Below are positions 28,308-37,123 of a stretch of 64,000 nucleotides of DNA, piece by piece (position 1 is the stretch's first letter; each line of letters starts with the position of its first letter). Under the pieces are notes generated by a model. It did not search any database. It had not been told where the DNA came from and saw only the letters and a program-made list of their open reading frames with translations. Source of the stretch: Opitutus terrae PB90-1 (GTDB taxonomy: Bacteria; Verrucomicrobiota; Verrucomicrobiia; Opitutales; Opitutaceae); the NCBI RefSeq assembly GCF_000019965.1, contig NC_010571.1, forward strand, positions 2,613,001 through 2,677,000, in the 5' to 3' direction. Both the position numbers and the translations under genes were made by a program.

Positions 28308-28360
28308 GGAGCCGCGACGCCCTCGTCGCGGCCTGACGCGGCGGGGGCGCCGCGGCTCCA
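28308..28360. repeat. Palindromic repeat, family A variant
   Basis: ggagccgcgacgccctcgtc plus gcgg, then a GC-rich complement gcggcgggggcgccgcggct plus cca. The outer ggagccgcg/cgcggctcc ends pair, so the whole can fold as one hairpin. Confidence 0.75.
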
Positions 28361-28375
28361 AGTGCGTTGCTCGGC

Positions 28376-28412
28376 TAGCTTATAGCTTTCCGCCTACCGC
28401 TTATTGCTTCCG
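28376..28412. repeat. Family C half-element
   Basis: tagcttatagctttccgcct followed by accgcttattgcttccg, the same sequence type as 13889-13951. It lies about 70 bases before the PduS-like gene. Confidence 0.65.
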
Positions 28413-28481
28413 CGATTCTGACCTTCCGCGCGGTCGGCTCTCGCCACCGCCGATCGGGTCGGTTTTCCTCCTGCATCCCCC

Positions 28482-29807
28482 ATGAATCTGGTTGAGCAGG
28501 TCCGGCTCGCGGGCGTCGTCGGCGCAGGCGGCGGCGGATTTCCGGCGCACATCAAACTCGCCGGCAAGGCAGACGTGGTCATCGCCAACGGCGCCGAATG
28601 CGAGCCGCTTCTGCACAAGGACGCGGCGGTGATGGAGCGCAATGCGCGGGATCTGGTGACTGGGCTGCAGCTGGCGATGGAGGCGGTCGGTGCGACGACT
28701 GGGATCGTTGGCCTGAAGGCGAAGAACCAGCACGCGCAGGAGGCGGTCACAGAGGCGTGCCGCGGCACGACGATTCGCATTCACCTGCTGGGCGATTACT
28801 ACCCGGCGGGCGATGAATACGATCTTGTCTATACGACCACCGGTCGCTTGATCCCACCGGCGGGCATCCCGCTTAACGTCGGCGCAGTGGTCAGCAACGT
28901 CGAAACCCTCGTCAACATCGCCGCGGCCGCGGAAGGCCGACCGGTCACGCACAAGACGCTGACGATCGCCGGCGCGGTGGCGGCGCCCGCCACGCTGACA
29001 GTGCCGCTGGGCACTACGCTGCGCGCGTGCCTCGACGCGGCCGGCGGGCCGACGGTGCTCGATCCCGTGCTCTGCATTGGCGGGATGATGATGGGCGAGA
29101 CCACGACCGATCTGGATCGGCCGGTGACGAAGACCACGGGCGGCGTGATCGTGCTCCCGCGCAGCCATCGCATCATCCAGCGAAAGCTGAAGCCCGCGAC
29201 GTTGCAGCACGCCATCGGCAAGTCGGCCTGCGACCAGTGCCGTTACTGCACCGAATACTGTCCGCGCTTCCTGCTCGGCTATGCGGTGGAGCCGCACCAG
29301 GTGATGCGTTCGCTCGCGTTCACGGCGACCGGCGCCGCGCACTGGAACGACTGGGCCGCGTTGTGCTGCGCGTGCGGGCTGTGCACGCTCTACGCGTGTC
29401 CGGAGGAGCTTTTCCCCAAGGAGGCCTGTGATCAGGCCAAGGTCGAAATGCGGCGCGCAAATGTAAAATGGTCCGGCCCGGCGACGGTGAAGCCACATCC
29501 GATGCGCGAGGGGCGCCGCGTCCCAATCAAGACGCTGATGCGCAAGCTGCATATTTCCGACTACGAGCATCCGGCGCCGTGGCGCGCGACGCAGATTTCC
29601 CCGAGCCGGCTGGTGATCGCGTTGAAGCAAAGCGCCGGATCGCCGTGCCAGCCGTGCGTGCGCGCGGGCGACGCCGTGGCCGCCGGACAGATGCTCGGCA
29701 ACGTTCCTGAGAAAGCGTTGGGAGCGGCGATCCACGCGCCACTCACCGGAACGGTGACGGAGATCACGCCGAATCACATCCTTCTCCAGGTCTCCCCAAA
29801 ACCATGA
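28482..29807 (+). CDS. PduS-like/RnfC-type flavin and iron-sulfur protein
   Basis: A 441-residue protein related to RnfC/NuoF and to PduS, the microcompartment cobalamin reductase. The N-terminus carries the Gly-rich nucleotide/flavin loop GAGGGGFPAHIKLAGK and NGAECEPLL. A SLBB-type region follows, then two 4Fe-4S sites: C250-x2-C253-x2-C256-x3-C260 and C295-x2-C298-x2-C301-x4-C306. The C-terminal part (GDAVAAGQMLGNVPEKALGAAIHAPLTGTV) is the lipoyl-like domain seen in RnfC. It probably passes electrons from NADH through FMN and Fe-S clusters. Its stop overlaps the start of the BMC shell gene by four bases, which strongly supports the PduS assignment over Rnf. No other rnf or pdu genes are in the window. 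Confidence 0.85.
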   Translation: MNLVEQVRLAGVVGAGGGGFPAHIKLAGKADVVIANGAECEPLLHKDAAVMERNARDLVTGLQLAMEAVGATTGIVGLKAKNQHAQEAVTEACRGTTIRIHLLGDYYPAGDEYDLVYTTTGRLIPPAGIPLNVGAVVSNVETLVNIAAAAEGRPVTHKTLTIAGAVAAPATLTVPLGTTLRACLDAAGGPTVLDPVLCIGGMMMGETTTDLDRPVTKTTGGVIVLPRSHRIIQRKLKPATLQHAIGKSACDQCRYCTEYCPRFLLGYAVEPHQVMRSLAFTATGAAHWNDWAALCCACGLCTLYACPEELFPKEACDQAKVEMRRANVKWSGPATVKPHPMREGRRVPIKTLMRKLHISDYEHPAPWRATQISPSRLVIALKQSAGSPCQPCVRAGDAVAAGQMLGNVPEKALGAAIHAPLTGTVTEITPNHILLQVSPKP

Positions 29808-30358
29808 GCGCAGAAAAATCCGTCGGGTTGATCGAACTCTCGAGTGTGGCCGCCGGCTATCTCGTGGCCGACACGGTGCTGAAAGCGGGCAACGTGAAGC
29901 TCTACCTGTCGCGCAGCATCTGCTCGGGCAAGTACATGGTGGTGATCGCCGGCGATGCCGCAGGCGTGGAGAGCGCGATCCGCGCCGGCGCGGAGGCGGC
30001 GGAGGGTTGCCTGATTGACAGCTTCGTGATTGCGCAGATTCACCCCGACGTGCTCACGGCGCTGGGACGCACGCAGGTCGCGCCGCCGAATGGCGCGCTG
30101 GGGATCGTGGAATCTTTCAACGTCGCCACATTGCTGCGTGCGGCCGACGCCATGGCGAAGAGCTCAAATGTCACGCTGCTCGAAGTGCGGCTGGCGATGG
30201 CGCTGGGCGGGAAGGCGTTTGTCACGCTGACCGGGGACGTCGCCTCGGTGCAAGCCGCCGTGAATGTCGGTCGTGCGGTCGTCGGTGAAGCGGGAATGCT
30301 GGTGAACGCGGTGGTGATCTCGCGGCCACATCCGGATATCTTGCGGGAGATGGTGTGA
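29804..30358 (+). CDS. Tandem-BMC microcompartment shell protein, PduT-like
   Basis: A 184-residue protein with two BMC domains: residues about 5-90 (SVGLIELSSVAAGYLVADTVLKAGNV...) and about 97-182 (ALGIVESFNVATLLRAADAMAKSSNV...). Such tandem proteins form pseudohexameric trimers in microcompartment shells. C40 in SRSICSGKY lies in the pore loop of domain 1 at the position of PduT Cys38, which holds a 4Fe-4S cluster at the trimer axis. The companion PduS-like gene overlaps at ATGA. Together they could move electrons through the shell. No other shell proteins, aldehyde dehydrogenase or PduL are nearby, so it is a satellite of a locus elsewhere. Confidence 0.92.
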   Translation: MSAEKSVGLIELSSVAAGYLVADTVLKAGNVKLYLSRSICSGKYMVVIAGDAAGVESAIRAGAEAAEGCLIDSFVIAQIHPDVLTALGRTQVAPPNGALGIVESFNVATLLRAADAMAKSSNVTLLEVRLAMALGGKAFVTLTGDVASVQAAVNVGRAVVGEAGMLVNAVVISRPHPDILREMV

Positions 30359-30366
30359 CGGAGCGG

Positions 30367-30484
30367 AGAGTTTAGAGCTGAGAGTCCAGAGGGAGGCTAG
30401 AGCTGAGAGCGGGGAAGGAGTTGAGAGTTGAGGGTTGAGAGTTGAGATCGGAGGAAAGTTGAGCGTTGAGGGTTGAGAGTTGAG
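30367..30484. repeat. Tandem GTTGAG-rich repeats
   Basis: gttgagggttgagagttgag occurs exactly at 30427-30446 and 30465-30484, embedded in more degenerate gagagttgag/agagctgag units from 30367. Low-complexity, purine-rich on this strand. First part of the gene-free gap 30359-30789. Confidence 0.85.
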
Positions 30485-30504
30485 AGGATGGACGGGCCTT
30501 GTCG

Positions 30505-30603
30505 TAGCGGGGCTCGATGAGCCCGGCGATGGAGCCGCGACGCCCTCGTCGCGGCCAAACCGCCAGCGAGCGCAACCCGACGCGACGAGGGCGTCGCGTC
30601 CCC
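30505..30603. repeat. Family D palindrome followed by family A pair
   Basis: tagcggggctcgatgagccc (30505 on) is a family D copy. Family A arms follow at 30531-30554 and 30581-30603 as an inverted pair around a 26-base loop. Confidence 0.85.
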
Positions 30604-30611
30604 ACGGGAGC

Positions 30612-30724
30612 AGAAATCCGAAGCAAGCACCAAGAGCGAAGCACCAAACCGAGCCGATCCATCGAATGCTGGTCTGGCTGGTTTGTGCTTTGAGTTTGTT
30701 TCGAACTTCGAATTTCGGATTTCT
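30612..30724. repeat. Long inverted repeat, family J
   Basis: Perfect 11-base arms agaaatccgaa (30612-30622) and ttcggatttct (30714-30724) around an AT-richer spacer. Last element before the MBL-fold gene. Confidence 0.75.
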
Positions 30725-30789
30725 TAGTTCCGCGCGAAGCGCGGCGTCTTTTCGCTTCTCTTTCCACGGCGGGTGAATTCCGTGGAGCG

Positions 30790-31569
30790 ATGGAAGTGAT
30801 TTTTCTCGGCACCGGGACCTCCCAAGGCGTGCCGATGATCGGCTGCGATTGCGCGGTGTGCCGCTCGCCCGATCCCCGCAACAAACGTACCCGCACCTCC
30901 GTGCACGTGGTGATGGATGGACTGCACGTGCAGGTCGACGCCGCGCCGGAGTTCCGGCTGCAATGTCTCGCGTGCGACATCCGCTGGGTCGATTTCTTCA
31001 TCCTCACGCATGGTCACGCGGATCACATCACGGGGATGGACGACTTGCGCCGTTTTTGTGACCTGCTCGGCGAGCGGGCGCTGGATGTTTATACGACGGA
31101 CGAGGGCATGAGCCGCACGCTGTCGCTTTTCCCTTACGCGGTGGCGGAACGGCCGATCGCGCGGGGTTATGCGGCGTTCAAGCTGGCGCTGATGCCGCCG
31201 AAGCGCGATCTGCCGCAGGGCACGATCGAGTCGACCTTGCTGCCGCACGGCCGGCTCAACACGCTCGGGCTCGTCTTCACCGAGCGCAGCAGCGGCCGGA
31301 AGTTCGTTTACTACACCGACTGCAAAACGGTTCCACCGGAGGCGATCGCGCTGGCGCGCGGTGCCGACGTCGTGGTGCTCGATGGTCTGCGTACGGATCC
31401 GCATCCGTCGCACATGAGCATCCCGGAAGCGATCGCGGTGGCGCAGGAAATCGGGGCGAAGCAGACGTGGCTGACGCATCTGACGCATCTCAACGATCAC
31501 GCGATCACCGAGGCTGAATTGCCGGCGGGCATCCGACTCGCCTACGACGGACTGCGGCTCACGATCTGA
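30790..31569 (+). CDS. MBL-fold metallohydrolase (PhnP-like)
   Basis: A 259-residue metallo-beta-lactamase-fold enzyme. The metal-binding motif HGHADH (LTHGHADHITGMDDLR) is intact, with later His and Asp ligands in LLPHGRLNTLGL and YTDCKTV, and a final HLTHLNDH. The N-terminal GTGTSQGVPMIGCDCAVCRS with two Cys is typical of the PhnP/YycJ-like group that hydrolyses phosphodiesters, such as cyclic phosphate. The natural substrate is not evident; no phn genes are near. No signal peptide, so cytoplasmic. Confidence 0.88.
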   Translation: MEVIFLGTGTSQGVPMIGCDCAVCRSPDPRNKRTRTSVHVVMDGLHVQVDAAPEFRLQCLACDIRWVDFFILTHGHADHITGMDDLRRFCDLLGERALDVYTTDEGMSRTLSLFPYAVAERPIARGYAAFKLALMPPKRDLPQGTIESTLLPHGRLNTLGLVFTERSSGRKFVYYTDCKTVPPEAIALARGADVVVLDGLRTDPHPSHMSIPEAIAVAQEIGAKQTWLTHLTHLNDHAITEAELPAGIRLAYDGLRLTI

Positions 31570-31631
31570 GCGGACACGCGGCGGTCTGCTCAGGGATCTC
31601 GATTTCTGACATGGGCGAGAGGCTCGCCACG

Positions 31632-31654
31632 TGGCACGGGCGTCCCGCCCGTGA
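31632..31654. repeat. Family E half-element
   Basis: tggcacgggcgtcccgcccg plus tga, a single arm between the MBL-fold gene and the DNA ligase. The remaining 31570-31742 gap shows nothing else definite. Confidence 0.85.
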
Positions 31655-31742
31655 TCTGCGGGCAAAACGATCGAGTTTGGGTACTTTCTGCCGAAATCCT
31701 GCGATTGCGTTGGCGGCAAGAATTTTGCACTCTCGCCGCTCC

Positions 31743-33869
31743 ATGAGACCGTGGTTCAGCTCGGTCGCTCGCCGGCTCGCACTCGGCGCGAGCCTCGGCG
31801 TCGTTGCACTGACGGTGATCCCGAACCTCTCCTGTGCCGCCCGATCGGTCTCAGTTGCCGAGACGGAGTCGCTGCGAAGGCTGGAACTCCTCCGCGTGGA
31901 AATCGCGCGGCATGATGATTTGTATTTTCGGAAGGCGCAGCCGGAGATCTCCGACGCGGACTACGATGCGCTGAAGCAGGAGCTGCGGGAATTGGAGAGC
32001 CGTTTCGGCCGCAGGGTGCCACGCGACCCGGCAGCGCTGCGCGACATGGGAGATGACCGGGTCTCGGGATTTCCGAAAGCGCGGCATCGGATGCGTATGC
32101 TGAGTCTGGAGAAGACCACGACCGAGTCAGGCGTGCGCGCGTTCGATCAGGCTCTGCGTCGCCTGGTGAAACCACCGGCCGAAATCGCATATGTCGTGGA
32201 GCCGAAATTCGACGGGCTCGCGATCAGCGCCACCTACGAGGAGGGACGGCTGGTGCGCCTCGTGACGCGCGGCAACGGCGAAGAAGGGGATGATGTGACG
32301 GCGGCCGCGGGTCGGATTCGGACCCTGCCGCCAAGGCTCGCGGGCGCGGCGTGGCCGCGGGTCGTGGAAGTGCGCGGTGAGGTTTTTCTGACCTTTGCCG
32401 AATTTGAACGGATCAATCGTGGACGGCGCGAAAACGGGCGTCCCACCTTCTCGAGTCCGCGCAACCTCGCGGTCGGTACGCTCAAGTCGCTCGAGCCCGA
32501 AGATCGCGAGGTACGCCAGCTCGATGTCGTCTTTTTCGGGCTCGGCGCGATCGACGGACACGCGGCGCCGGCGAGCCAAACGCAGTTGTTGGAGTGGATC
32601 GCGCAATGGGGATTGCCGTCGGTCGAGGACGCACGCCGGGTGGACTCGATCGACGACGCATGGCGGGCGGTGCAGGAGCTCGGCGGCCGTCGCAGCCATC
32701 TCGCTTTCCCGATCGACGGCGCGGTGATCAAGCTCGACGACGCGGTCGGTCAGACGGCCGCTGGCGTGTCCGAGGTCGCGCCGCGCTGGGCGATCGCGTT
32801 CAAATACGCGCCGGCGCGAGTGGGCACGCGCGTTCGCGGCGTCGCGCTGCAGGTGGGCCGCACGGGCGTGATCACGCCGGTGGCGGAATTGGAACCGGTT
32901 GCACTCGCCGGCGCGAGGATCACGCGGGCGACGCTGCACAATGCCAGCGAGATGGAGCGAAGCGACCTGCGCGTGGGCGATTTCGTGTGGATCGAGCGAA
33001 TGGGAGAAATCATTCCCGCGGTGGTCGCCGTGGACACGGCCCAGCGGGGCACGGTGAGTGCGCCGTTTGTTTTCCCTCGCGATTGCCCCGGCTGCGGTGC
33101 CTTGCTCGTGCGCGCGCTTGACGACGCAAACTGGCGCTGCACCAACGACGACTGCCCCGCGCGGCAGGTGCGCAAGGTGGAGCACTACGTTTCGGACGAG
33201 GGCGTGGGGATTCGCGGCCTTGGGGCGGCGAGTGTGGAGGCGCTGGTGCGGAGCCAACGCGTCCGCGAAATTCCCGACCTTTATACGCTCACGGCCGCAG
33301 AGGTGACGGCACACACACGGTTGTCTGCCGCACAAGCGGCGCGTGTCGTCGACGCGATTCAGCGGTCCAGAAAGGCGCCGTTGCGGCGGGTGATCGCGGG
33401 ATTGGGTCTGCCCGGCATCGGTCCTGCCGGAGCGAATGCGCTCGGGGCGCGGTTTGCCGATCTGCCCCAGTTTGCGGCGGCCCGGGAATCCGACTTGCAG
33501 CAAGTCGAAGGGCTCCGTCCCGAATCGGTGCGCGCGCTGGCGACTGCTCTCAGTGCGGAACGCACGCAACAGCTGCTGGCGAGACTCGCGGCGGCGGGCG
33601 TCGGCGCGCAATCCGCCACCGCCGATGCTGGAACGCTTGCGGGCAAAGAGGTGGTGTTCACCGGCACGCTGCCGACGCTTTCTCGACGCCGCGCGACGGA
33701 GCTGGTCGAGGAAGCCGGTGGACGCGTGGCAGACCGTGTCACGGCGGCGACCTGGCGCCTCGTCGCGGGCCGGAACCCGGCATCGAAGCTGCACCAGGCG
33801 ACCGCGCTGGGCGTCCCGGTGATCGAAGAGGCCGAGCTCCTGAGGCTCGCCGAGGCAGCGCCCGAGTAA
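31743..33869 (+). CDS. NAD-dependent DNA ligase with signal-peptide-like N-terminus
   Basis: A 708-residue ligase of the LigA architecture: domain Ia (HDDLYFRKAQPEISDADYDAL), adenylation domain with K155 in EPKFDGLAI, FSSPRNLAVGTLKSLEP, FPIDGAVIKLDD and PRWAIAFKYAP, an OB-fold (VGRTGVITPVAELEPV), a four-Cys zinc finger (CPGCG...CTNDDC), helix-hairpin-helix region and a C-terminal BRCT domain (LAGKEVVFTGTLPTLSRRRATELVEEAGG). All parts needed for nick sealing appear intact. The first 38 residues, MRPWFSSVARRLALGASLG then VVALTVIPNLSCA, look like a signal peptide and are absent from standard LigA. A start further upstream is possible, but that stretch includes repeat DNA. It may be a second ligase, beside a normal copy elsewhere. 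Confidence 0.9.
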   Translation: MRPWFSSVARRLALGASLGVVALTVIPNLSCAARSVSVAETESLRRLELLRVEIARHDDLYFRKAQPEISDADYDALKQELRELESRFGRRVPRDPAALRDMGDDRVSGFPKARHRMRMLSLEKTTTESGVRAFDQALRRLVKPPAEIAYVVEPKFDGLAISATYEEGRLVRLVTRGNGEEGDDVTAAAGRIRTLPPRLAGAAWPRVVEVRGEVFLTFAEFERINRGRRENGRPTFSSPRNLAVGTLKSLEPEDREVRQLDVVFFGLGAIDGHAAPASQTQLLEWIAQWGLPSVEDARRVDSIDDAWRAVQELGGRRSHLAFPIDGAVIKLDDAVGQTAAGVSEVAPRWAIAFKYAPARVGTRVRGVALQVGRTGVITPVAELEPVALAGARITRATLHNASEMERSDLRVGDFVWIERMGEIIPAVVAVDTAQRGTVSAPFVFPRDCPGCGALLVRALDDANWRCTNDDCPARQVRKVEHYVSDEGVGIRGLGAASVEALVRSQRVREIPDLYTLTAAEVTAHTRLSAAQAARVVDAIQRSRKAPLRRVIAGLGLPGIGPAGANALGARFADLPQFAAARESDLQQVEGLRPESVRALATALSAERTQQLLARLAAAGVGAQSATADAGTLAGKEVVFTGTLPTLSRRRATELVEEAGGRVADRVTAATWRLVAGRNPASKLHQATALGVPVIEEAELLRLAEAAPE

Positions 33870-33927
33870 CTCCCGGACGCGCCATCGAGTCGGTTCCGGA
33901 AGCGGCAAGGATTTCCAGAAAAGGGGC

Positions 33928-33958
33928 TTGCCTTAATCCCTACCAACTTAATCTACAT
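33928..33958 (+). promoter_or_regulatory. Candidate promoter of the Rrf2 gene
   Basis: An AT-rich patch with TTGCCT (33928-33933) and TAATCT (33949-33954), spaced 15 bases, or CTACAT at 33953 with 19. It is the only AT-rich stretch in the gap and may also contain the operator for autoregulation. No clear dyad was found. Confidence 0.3.
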
Positions 33959-33972
33959 TCGGCGTTGGAACA

Positions 33973-34575
33973 ATGAAGCTTTCGAAAAAAGGCGAATACG
34001 CGCTCCGCTCCCTGATCAACCTCGGCATTGCCGCCGAGATGGGGCGGAAGCTCGTGCAGGTGTCCGAGCTGGCGGACTACGAGCAGCTCCCGGTCAAGTT
34101 TCTCGAGCAGATCATGCAGGCGCTCAAGGACGAGGGGTTCGTTGTAAGCGTGCGCGGAAAGTTCGGTGGCTATCGGCTCGCGAAGCCGGCGAAGCAGATT
34201 CTCATTGGCCAGGTTGTTCGCCTGATCGACGGCCCGCTGGCACCCATCGGCTGCGTCAGTCAGACGGCCTACGTGCCGTGCACCTGCCCGGATGAGACGC
34301 ACTGCGGGTTGCGGATGCTGATGCTCGACGTGCGCAACGCCATCGCGAACATCCTCGACCGCTACTCGCTCGCCGACGTCGTGGAGGTCACGCTGCGCAA
34401 ACTGCGCCGCGATCAGATCCCGGCGCCGTTTTCGCCGGAAACCGACGCCGCCACGCACGTCCCGAATCGTTTGCCGGCGCGCTACGCCCGCAAGGCCGCG
34501 CAGCGCCACGACCGTCCGCGCCTCACCGAGGCAGACGGCGTGCTCCATCAGCTCCTCGGCGACTACACCATTTGA
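33973..34575 (+). CDS. Rrf2-family transcriptional regulator
   Basis: A 200-residue winged-helix regulator: MKLSKKGEYALRSLINLG, LVQVSELADYEQLPVKFLEQIMQALKDEGFVVSVRGKFGGYRLAKP, then a dimerisation helix. It has four Cys, C94, C103, C105 and C111, in the loop where IscR and NsrR bind an Fe-S cluster, so cluster-based sensing is plausible. The 50-residue C-terminal tail is longer than usual and low in motif content. It directly precedes the sulfate uptake genes; Rrf2 proteins such as CymR control cysteine and sulfur genes, so it likely regulates this block. Confidence 0.88.
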   Translation: MKLSKKGEYALRSLINLGIAAEMGRKLVQVSELADYEQLPVKFLEQIMQALKDEGFVVSVRGKFGGYRLAKPAKQILIGQVVRLIDGPLAPIGCVSQTAYVPCTCPDETHCGLRMLMLDVRNAIANILDRYSLADVVEVTLRKLRRDQIPAPFSPETDAATHVPNRLPARYARKAAQRHDRPRLTEADGVLHQLLGDYTI

Positions 34576-34675
34576 TCTTGGCGATCCCCGCTTCGAACCG
34601 ACGCATCCCTTTCTCCTTCGCGGACCGACCAGACCACCGGAGTCTTCCCCAACCCTCTCACGACCTGCCTCTCCC

Positions 34676-36103
34676 ATGAGAACCTTCCGCTTGTTTCTTT
34701 CCGTTGCCGCGCTCATCGCGGTGACGCAGTTCGGATCCACTCGCTCGCTTGCCGCTTCCTCCTCGGACGAAATCGAGGCGCTGCGTGAACAGATCCGGCA
34801 GCTGGATCAGAAGCTCCGAGCCCTGGAGCGCAAACAAGAGCTGCGCGACGAAGCCGCGGCGACCGCAGCCAAGCCGCCGGTCGTCACCGCGGCGGCGAGC
34901 GGATTCGGGTTCGCGGCCGCTGACAAGGCGTTCGAGCTCCGGATTCGCGGACTCTTCCAGTTCGACGCGCGCTTCTTCCTCGATGACGGCGCGCCCAACC
35001 GCGACCAGTTCCTGTTGCGCCGGATCCGCACGCCGCTGACCGGCACGGTCGCGGGAATCTATGAGTTCAACATCACGCCCGAGTTGGGTGGCGGCACCAA
35101 CAGCTCCACCACGGTGGCGCTGTGGGACGCGTTTGTCGCGGCGCGCTTCTCGCCGGCGTTCGGCGTGCGGTTCGGAAAATTTCCTTCGGCGGTCGGGCTC
35201 GAGCCCGGTTCCAATCGGCACTTCATCGAATCGCCCTTCGTGAATTCGCTCCTGCCGAACCGCGATCTGGGCGTGGAGTTTTTTGGCACCCTGACCGACG
35301 GGCTCATCGACTACCGATTGGGCGTGGTGGTCGGCGTGCCGAACAACACCACGAATTTTGGCGGAGCGAGTCCGGACCTGAACGATGGCGATCGCACGCT
35401 CGCGGGCCGGATTACCCTCCATCCGTTCACGCAGCTGAAAGACAGCCCGTTCGCGAAGCTCTCACTTGGCGTCGGGTTCAGCCATGGCAACGAGCAGGGC
35501 GTCGCGGGAGCCAATCTTTCGAACGGCCTCTCCAACGTGACCAGCCAGGCTCAGCAACTGATCTTCAACTACGGGCCGACGCTCTACGCGGCCGGCACCC
35601 ACACGCGGATCAGCCCGAGCGCTGAGTGGTATCCGGGGACGCCCTTCAGCGCGGTGGCGGAGTACGCGCATGAGGAGCAGGACATCGCTGTCGATGCGAC
35701 CGGGCTCACCCGCACGTTCGAGAACACCGCCTGGCGCGCGACGGTCGGTTACGTGCTCACCGGCGAGGAAGCGACCAAGTCCGGCGTGAACCCGAAAACC
35801 GCCTTTAGCGTCGGCGACGGCGGGTGGGGCGCATTCGAAGTCGTCGCCCGCGTGAGCGGACTCGATCTCGACAGCGCGCTCACGCGGCCGGTCGCGGCGG
35901 GTGGCGCCGGGCTGAGCCGAAACAACAACGTGAAGAGCGCCTTCGCCTACGGGCTGGGGCTGAACTGGTATCTCAACCGCAGCGCGCGGTTCCTCATCAA
36001 TCTGGAAAACACGGAATACGAGGGCGCGAAAACACCCACGGCGGCGATCGGCGCCCGCGACGACGAACTGGTGTTCATCACCCGCGCGCAGCTGACGTTC
36101 TAA
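34676..36103 (+). CDS. Outer-membrane porin, OprO/OprP-like
   Basis: A 475-residue porin: signal peptide (about residues 1-27, ending RSLAA), a short coiled coil ([27 protein letters not shown]), which in this family trimerises in the periplasm, and a beta-barrel with alternating strands that ends in F ([10 protein letters not shown]). [14 protein letters not shown] and [15 protein letters not shown] are typical of the phosphate-selective porin family O/P. Placed directly before the sulfate-binding protein, it probably admits sulfate or another oxyanion across the outer membrane. Anion preference cannot be read from the sequence. Confidence 0.85.
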   Translation: MRTFRLFLSVAALIAVTQFGSTRSLAASSSDEIEALREQIRQLDQKLRALERKQELRDEAAATAAKPPVVTAAASGFGFAAADKAFELRIRGLFQFDARFFLDDGAPNRDQFLLRRIRTPLTGTVAGIYEFNITPELGGGTNSSTTVALWDAFVAARFSPAFGVRFGKFPSAVGLEPGSNRHFIESPFVNSLLPNRDLGVEFFGTLTDGLIDYRLGVVVGVPNNTTNFGGASPDLNDGDRTLAGRITLHPFTQLKDSPFAKLSLGVGFSHGNEQGVAGANLSNGLSNVTSQAQQLIFNYGPTLYAAGTHTRISPSAEWYPGTPFSAVAEYAHEEQDIAVDATGLTRTFENTAWRATVGYVLTGEEATKSGVNPKTAFSVGDGGWGAFEVVARVSGLDLDSALTRPVAAGGAGLSRNNNVKSAFAYGLGLNWYLNRSARFLINLENTEYEGAKTPTAAIGARDDELVFITRAQLTF

Positions 36104-36120
36104 CCCGGACTCGCATTGCC

Positions 36121-37116
36121 ATGAAAATTTCCCCGCTTCTGACCCTGCTCGCAGCCGCTGTCGTCGCCACGACGGTTTCCGCGAAAACCGTCAAGCTGCT
36201 CAACGTGTCGTATGATCCGACGCGCGAGCTCTACGTCGAATTCAACAAGGCGTTCGCCGAGTATTGGAAGGCGAAGACCGGCGACGACGTGGTCGTCAAA
36301 CAATCCCATGGCGGCTCGGGCAAGCAGGCCCGCTCGGTGATCGACGGACTCGAGGCCGACGTCGTCACGCTCGCGCTCGCCGGTGACGTCGATGCGCTGC
36401 ATCGCAATGCCAAACTGATTCCGGCGGATTGGCAGCAGCGGCTGCCGCACAATTCCGCGCCCTACACGAGCACGATCGTGTTCCTCGTGCGCAAGGGGAA
36501 CCCGAAGGCGATCAAGGACTGGGACGATTTGGTGAAGCCCGGCGTTGCAGTGATCACGCCGAATCCGAAGACCTCCGGCGGCGCGCAGTGGAACTATCTC
36601 GCCGCCTGGGAGTACGCACGGCGCAAGTTCGGCAGCGAGGCGGCGGCGAAGGAGTTCGTCGCGAAGCTTTATCGCAACGTACCGGTGCTCGATTCGGGCG
36701 CGCGCGGCGCTACGACGACCTTCGTGCAGCGCGGCATCGGCGACGTGTTCATCTCGTGGGAAAACGAGGCGTTCCTCGCGCTCAACGAATTCGGTCGTGG
36801 CGATTTCGAGCTGGTGGTGCCGTCGCTGAGCATTCTCGCCGAGCCGACCGTCGCGGTCGTGGATCGCTTCGCCCAGCACAAGGGCAACGAAGCCGTGGCC
36901 CAAGCCTACCTCGAATATCTCTACAGCGAGCAGGGGCAGGACATCGTTGGACGGCACTACTACCGCCCGGTGGCCGAGGCGGCGAAGGCCAAATACGCCG
37001 GCCGCTTCCCGAAGATCGAATTGTTCACGATTGCCGACGCGTTCGGCGGCTGGACCAAAGCCAAGCAGGTCCATTTCGCCGACGGCGGCACGTTTGATCA
37101 GATCTACGCGCGTTAG
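36121..37116 (+). CDS. sbp: Periplasmic sulfate-binding protein
   Basis: A 331-residue periplasmic protein with a signal peptide (about residues 1-21, ending TTVSA). Family landmarks: [82 protein letters not shown] and WENEAFLA. These residues wrap the oxyanion in Sbp/CysP; sulfate or thiosulfate are the expected ligands. It starts 17 bases after the porin and belongs with cysTWA downstream. Confidence 0.94.
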   Translation: MKISPLLTLLAAAVVATTVSAKTVKLLNVSYDPTRELYVEFNKAFAEYWKAKTGDDVVVKQSHGGSGKQARSVIDGLEADVVTLALAGDVDALHRNAKLIPADWQQRLPHNSAPYTSTIVFLVRKGNPKAIKDWDDLVKPGVAVITPNPKTSGGAQWNYLAAWEYARRKFGSEAAAKEFVAKLYRNVPVLDSGARGATTTFVQRGIGDVFISWENEAFLALNEFGRGDFELVVPSLSILAEPTVAVVDRFAQHKGNEAVAQAYLEYLYSEQGQDIVGRHYYRPVAEAAKAKYAGRFPKIELFTIADAFGGWTKAKQVHFADGGTFDQIYAR

Positions 37117-37123
37117 GCCGGTC

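Noticed and set aside
28020-30603. Repeats around the PduS/BMC pair considered as a CRISPR array
   Set aside because: Units are palindromic, belong to different families and are not regularly spaced with unique spacers; no cas genes are present.
32127-33908. A 593-codon open frame on the minus strand
   Set aside because: Antisense shadow of the DNA ligase gene.
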